DNA of 8,611 nucleotides from positions 1 through 8,611 of the forward strand of contig CAMJRV010000081.1 in assembly GCA_946408315.1 (NCBI GenBank), given 5' to 3'. The notes under the pieces were generated by a model that worked only from the letters and a program-made list of their open reading frames with translations, did no database searches and was not told where the DNA came from. A program made the position numbers and the translations under genes. Numbering within the stretch: the first letter of the stretch is position 1; each line of letters begins with the position of its first letter. Of the stretch, positions 5,521 to 8,611 are shown piece by piece. This DNA comes from an uncultured Bacillota bacterium. Lineage in GTDB: Bacteria; Bacillota; Clostridia; Peptostreptococcales; Anaerovoracaceae.

Positions 5521-6315
5521 CTAGATCTCATAGATCAAGCTGATCTCATCCCTTATGATCGTATTGAGTTTTAAATGCTTGCCTATGTAAAAATCTGCTT
5601 CTTCCAGGATGTTCTTTACCGTCTGGTAGGCCATTTCCGGGAAGTTGTTTTCCTTGCTCAGGTGGGCCAGCAGCACATACCGTTCCTTTCTGCTTTCAGA
5701 CAACAATCGCAATAAAGTTTCCCCTGCAGCTACATTGGATAAATGCCCTTCCTCGCCTAAGACTCTCTGCTTCAAGAACCACGGATACCTTCCCAGCTTT
5801 AACATGTCTATGTCGTGATTCGCCTCAAGGATCAGAATATCCGCCTCTTTTATTTCTGAAATGATCTCTTCGCTCATGCACCCGGTGTCGGTTACGATGC
5901 TGATCTGTTTTCCCCCCGATAAAAAAGTGTAGCCCACAGGCTCTGCCGCATCGTGGGAAACGCGGAAGGTCTTCACCCCGATATCGCCGATCTGGAGCCG
6001 ATCTCCCGTCTCAAAGATCACCCGCTGCTCCTCGCAGCCCGCACCGCTGATCTGATTCCAGGTCAGGACATTGGCATAGGCTTTCAGGTTTTTTTCCTTT
6101 TTCAGAAGCGTCTTCACACTCTTTGTGTGATCACTGTGCTCGTGAGTAATCATCAGGGCTGCCAGCTGCTCTCGCGGCGTACCGGTCAGCTCCAGCCCTT
6201 CAAATATTTTCTTGCCGCTGATCCCTGCGTCTACCAATATGGCGGTGCGCTCCGATTTCACCAGGTAGCAGTTTCCGCTGCTTCCGCTTGAAAAGGAACA
6301 AAAGCTCAATGTCAT
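5521..6315 (-). CDS. walJ: WalJ/YycJ, metallo-beta-lactamase-fold hydrolase of the wal locus
   Basis: WalJ (YycJ, formerly VicX in streptococci) is a cytoplasmic metal-dependent hydrolase. In studied species its loss affects cell division, cell-wall or DNA-damage responses, and exonuclease activity is reported for homologues, but the exact substrate is unsettled. The 264 residues show the fold's metal ligands in order: THEHSDH (57-63), SHDAAEPVGY (about 120-129), TDTG (142-145, Asp143), LEANHD (163-168) and LAHLS (216-220). The opening CSFSSGSSGNCYLV is typical of the family. Start choice: GAGGAG (6329-6324) is only 2 nt from the ATG at 6321 but 8 nt from the in-frame ATG at 6315, so 6315 is preferred, giving MTLSFCSF. 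It follows yycI after 111 nt and precedes htrA by 16 nt. Confidence 0.95.
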   Translation of the reverse strand: MTLSFCSFSSGSSGNCYLVKSERTAILVDAGISGKKIFEGLELTGTPREQLAALMITHEHSDHTKSVKTLLKKEKNLKAYANVLTWNQISGAGCEEQRVIFETGDRLQIGDIGVKTFRVSHDAAEPVGYTFLSGGKQISIVTDTGCMSEEIISEIKEADILILEANHDIDMLKLGRYPWFLKQRVLGEEGHLSNVAAGETLLRLLSESRKERYVLLAHLSKENNFPEMAYQTVKNILEEADFYIGKHLKLNTIIRDEISLIYEI

Positions 6316-6323
6316 CGTCATTT

Positions 6324-6329
6324 CTCCTC
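6324..6329 (-). promoter_or_regulatory. Ribosome binding site that decides the walJ start
   Basis: GAGGAG on the minus strand lies 8 nt before the ATG at 6315 and only 2 nt before the in-frame ATG at 6321. The shorter product, lacking the first two residues, is therefore favoured. Confidence 0.65.
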
Positions 6330-6426
6330 TATTGTCTGCTATAATTGTGATGGATTTATGTTTTTGATCTGAAGAAACGGAAAAATTCCGCTTTGGCGGC
6401 TGACGAATTGCCTTTCAGCTGATAAA

Positions 6427-7161
6427 TTACTGCTCCCAAGCCAAAATATGCTGGATTTTGCCTCGGTTGTATGTAATCTTCCATGCGGGGAAGGCTGTGT
6501 CCGTGATTGGGGATTCGGCGTCGAAGACGCTGGAATCGAGCCAGTAAACCAGAGAAATATCCTCTACGTAGATTTTTTCCTCTTCCGTGTTTTCGCTCAT
6601 AAATTTGATCAGCGCCGCCCGGGCGGGGATGACTTCCTTCTCGATATCGTTGATTTCCACCGGCTTCAGCCAATTGCGCTGAAAATCGGTGATTTTGCCG
6701 TTCCGTATGGTGCAGACGATGCTGCTGTCCTCTATGGCGATCCCGTTTATATAATTTTTGTAGGTCACCAGGGTTTCTTTTTCCTTGTGTTCAACGCGGT
6801 CAAAGGTGACGGTATCCGTCATCAGGCCGCAGGCTTCAATAAAAGCCTCCGCCAGGGCGATGAAGTTTTCATCCGACCGCTCCCGTATCGGCAGGCTTTT
6901 CTGAGCGGCAAGCTGCTTCTGCACGGTCTCCTCGTCCACCTTGTCATAAGAAACGGTTAACTTTGGCATTCTCCGATGCCCTTCCGGAATATCCGTTTCG
7001 ACAAATATATTTTTTTCTTCCAGCAGCTTGACCGTTACGTCCCGCATCTCTCTCTCGTCATCCCAAAACCGGTTGTTCTGCGATAAATAGGTGGCGATCA
7101 AAACCAGATTGGTAACGAGCAGCGCGACGATCAAAATGCTCTTCGCCTTCGTCCAGTCCAT
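6427..7161 (-). CDS. yycI: YycI, two-component system (WalRK) regulatory protein
   Basis: YycI is a single-pass membrane protein that associates with YycH and the kinase WalK; the pair represses WalK in Bacillus subtilis and activates it in Staphylococcus aureus, so the sign here is unknown. The 244-residue product starts with the family hallmark MDWTKAKSILIVALLVTNL, giving one membrane helix (about 5-25), followed by an extracytoplasmic domain. That domain has several features typical of YycI, such as VTYKNYINGIAIEDSSI (132-148) and AWKITYNRGKIQHILAW near the end. AAAGGAG (7176-7170, minus strand) lies 8 nt before the ATG at 7161; a longer frame from 7224 would overlap yycH and lacks the family start. 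It lies 19 nt after yycH. It is somewhat shorter than Bacillus YycI, mainly at the C-terminus as far as can be judged. Confidence 0.93.
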   Translation of the reverse strand: MDWTKAKSILIVALLVTNLVLIATYLSQNNRFWDDEREMRDVTVKLLEEKNIFVETDIPEGHRRMPKLTVSYDKVDEETVQKQLAAQKSLPIRERSDENFIALAEAFIEACGLMTDTVTFDRVEHKEKETLVTYKNYINGIAIEDSSIVCTIRNGKITDFQRNWLKPVEINDIEKEVIPARAALIKFMSENTEEEKIYVEDISLVYWLDSSVFDAESPITDTAFPAWKITYNRGKIQHILAWEQ

Positions 7162-7180
7162 ATTTCCAGCTCCTTTGCCG

Positions 7181-8611
7181 TTATCCGGCGGAATATCCGA
7201 CGGCCTCCTCCGTATACAGGTCAAAATAAATTTCGGTATCGTTCATCCTGACGATCCAGACCGGCCGTATCTCTGTGATCTCCCGGTCCGCCTGCTTTAA
7301 ATAACCGATCTGCATACTATTTACCAAAGATGCGACGTCTTCAAACGTCACGGATTGATTGACGGCCGCATTTATTTCACCCGTCAGCAGCAGCGTATCG
7401 TAAATATATTGATAGTTCTGCGCAATCACATTTACGGCGGACAAGGTCTCTTTGTCCCCTGTCCCGGTTTCGACGGCCTTGATATCTTCCGGATCAAAAT
7501 TGATGACGTGCCGTTTATAGTAAGTGACCTGTCCGTAAGTCACCTCTACGACGATAGGGTCGCCTTCCTCATAGTAGAGGGGGCTTCCGTTGATCTCCAT
7601 CCCGAAAACGAACCGGTACCCTTTATCCTTATTTGGATACGGTACTGCGGCCTTCAGGTAAAGCGACTTGCCGTTTTCCTCCAAAGATCCCCAGGACCCA
7701 TGGCTCGCAACAAAGCTCATTGCGGTTTTCAGCGCGTCGGTAAAGCTCTGCTCCGCCCGTCCTCCGCTCTGTTCTTCCTTATATTCGACGCTTCCGTCCG
7801 TATTTACGGTCAGCACGTTTTGACCGTACCCGTACATATAGATGACAGTCCCGCTTTCCTCCGTGATTCGCCTCACAAAATCAAAATTTCTTCCGAAAAA
7901 TCGCTCTGCCAGAGCACTGATCTTCTCTGTCTGATAGGAATAGAGGTCCTGCCGGAACGGCAGGTTTTTCAGATTCGCTTCGATGGCAAGGGGGACGAGG
8001 CTGTCATTCTTCACGCCAAGTCCGGTGAGATAGCTGCTGATGGGATAGTAGATCGAATAGCCTCTCGCCTCGATGGAATCGATCAGAGCAGAAAAACCCG
8101 TGCCGGGCGAACTGCCGTCGCCCTTGTTGTCTGCGCCGTCCAGCCAGTAATATTTTTGATTCTTTCCGTCGCAGATAAAAAGGCTTTTCCCGCCGTCTAT
8201 CACGGAATAACCGATGGCTGTCACCGCTTCGATCGCATCATAGCTCTGTGCCTTTTTCATCTTAAAATTAGAACAGAAATCACCCATGGGGACCGCGTAA
8301 CTGAATTCAGCCCGTATCGATTTCAGCGCCATCGCCTGCTGATACTGGGCATAGGTGATTTCCTTCACCAGAATACTCTCTGCAGGTCCGAATTTCCCAA
8401 GCTCTTCAACAAAGCTGCGTTCGCCGGTATCTCCGCCGTACCAGACGTCGTCCGCACGGACGACCGTATAGTTGTCCAGCCCGAAATTTACGATGATCTC
8501 CTCCGGTTTGAGCACACTGACAATTTCCGGCACCTTGCCTATGGTTTCCTTGGAAGAAGGTTTTAATCCGTCAAATGATATATTTCCCCAAAAAAAGTAT
8601 AATAGTAGTAC
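7181..8611 (-). CDS. yycH: YycH, WalK-associated regulatory protein, 5' partial
   Basis: The frame is open to the right edge, so the start lies outside. The 26 codons before the GTG at 8533 encode VLLLYFFWGNISFDGLKPSS, the end of an N-terminal membrane helix and the outer juxtamembrane part, as expected of YycH; the GTG is thus internal. About 476 residues are visible. They form a large extracytoplasmic region with YycH-like segments: KVPEIVSVLKPEEIIVNFG, DDVWYGG, a middle part with FSYAVPMGDFCSNF, YSYQTEKISALAERFFGRNFDFVRRI, and a C-terminal YycI-like lobe (YRFVFGMEINGSPLYYEEGDPIVVEVT, and IGYLKQADREITEIRPVWIVRMND). YycH works with YycI on the histidine kinase WalK, tuning wall-hydrolase gene control. 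The position directly before yycI and the wal order confirm the call; walK is expected just off the right edge. The stop is TAA (7183-7181). Confidence 0.9.
   Translation of the reverse strand, partial: VLLLYFFWGNISFDGLKPSSKETIGKVPEIVSVLKPEEIIVNFGLDNYTVVRADDVWYGGDTGERSFVEELGKFGPAESILVKEITYAQYQQAMALKSIRAEFSYAVPMGDFCSNFKMKKAQSYDAIEAVTAIGYSVIDGGKSLFICDGKNQKYYWLDGADNKGDGSSPGTGFSALIDSIEARGYSIYYPISSYLTGLGVKNDSLVPLAIEANLKNLPFRQDLYSYQTEKISALAERFFGRNFDFVRRITEESGTVIYMYGYGQNVLTVNTDGSVEYKEEQSGGRAEQSFTDALKTAMSFVASHGSWGSLEENGKSLYLKAAVPYPNKDKGYRFVFGMEINGSPLYYEEGDPIVVEVTYGQVTYYKRHVINFDPEDIKAVETGTGDKETLSAVNVIAQNYQYIYDTLLLTGEINAAVNQSVTFEDVASLVNSMQIGYLKQADREITEIRPVWIVRMNDTEIYFDLYTEEAVGYSAG

Noticed and set aside
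5013..5543. A 176-codon open frame on the plus strand opposite htrA
   Set aside because: The opposite strand codes for a clear HtrA N-terminal half; the plus frame is low in family-like pattern and Arg/Cys-rich, as shadow frames often are.
6378..6399. Two small overlapping hairpins (CGGAA/TTCCG and CCGC/GCGG) in the 111-nt yycI-walJ gap, suggesting attenuation
   Set aside because: The stems are only 4-5 bp, with short loops and weak T-runs, which is within chance for this length. I also found no acceptable promoter for walJ in the gap.
6356..6673. A minus-strand frame crossing the end of yycI and reaching into the yycI-walJ gap
   Set aside because: It is mostly an out-of-frame reading of yycI, with no ribosome binding site at its start and no family resemblance.
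6448..6960. A 170-codon open frame on the plus strand opposite yycI
   Set aside because: It is an antisense shadow of yycI with no recognisable domain and no start signal.
8531..8533. GTG at 8533 as the start of yycH
   Set aside because: The frame continues upstream to the window edge and encodes a hydrophobic helix end, as expected for the membrane anchor of YycH.
7355..8566. A 403-codon open frame on the plus strand opposite yycH
   Set aside because: It lies entirely opposite the well-supported yycH gene, shows no family pattern, membrane plan or ribosome binding site, and has the composition expected of an antisense frame of a moderate-GC gene.

Overview
The window looks like a chromosomal piece from a low-to-mid GC member of the Bacillota, most likely class Clostridia. 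The main support is the conserved tail of the WalRK (YycFG) locus, which is characteristic of Bacillota: yycH, yycI, walJ (yycJ), htrA and rlmH in the usual order on the minus strand (right half, about 3625-8611). The presence of a FlxA-like coiled-coil protein, a GGDEF protein and a DUF1646 transporter, with roughly balanced GC in genes and AT-rich spacers, fits a Clostridia lineage, but the genus cannot be fixed from sequence inspection alone.

Layout from left to right. (1) 3-659 (+): 3' part of a FlxA-like coiled-coil protein cut by the left edge, closed by an intrinsic terminator at 713-753. (2) 858-1175 (+): a small ArsR-type winged-helix regulator with its own near-consensus sigma-A promoter (769-797). 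(3) 1187-2236 (-): a DUF1646 membrane protein of the ion-transporter type, convergent with the regulator; the two stop codons lie in one 10-bp hairpin (1167-1191). (4) 2237-2500: an AT-rich divergent spacer with candidate promoters on both strands and a perfect 12-bp palindrome, ACTGTATACAGT. (5) 2501-3619 (+): a membrane-anchored GAF-GGDEF protein with a divergent active site (SGDEF, Glu at the first metal position, no I-site). (6) 3625-8611 (-): rlmH, htrA, walJ, yycI and yycH, read from right to left; yycH runs off the right edge and walK/walR are expected just beyond it.

How they work together. YycH and YycI are membrane-anchored extracytoplasmic partners of the histidine kinase WalK. WalJ is a cytoplasmic metallo-beta-lactamase-fold enzyme, HtrA a membrane-anchored serine protease of envelope quality control, and RlmH the methyltransferase acting on 23S rRNA pseudouridine 1915. 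The first four are tightly spaced (16-111 nt) and probably one transcript. rlmH follows after 86 nt holding a strong hairpin and may be partly uncoupled. The left-hand genes are accessory and have no evident link to the wal genes.

I found no mobile element, CRISPR array, tRNA or rRNA, and no clearly new system. The observations most worth a second look are the divergent GGDEF active site, the hairpin in front of rlmH, and the palindrome upstream of the DUF1646 gene.
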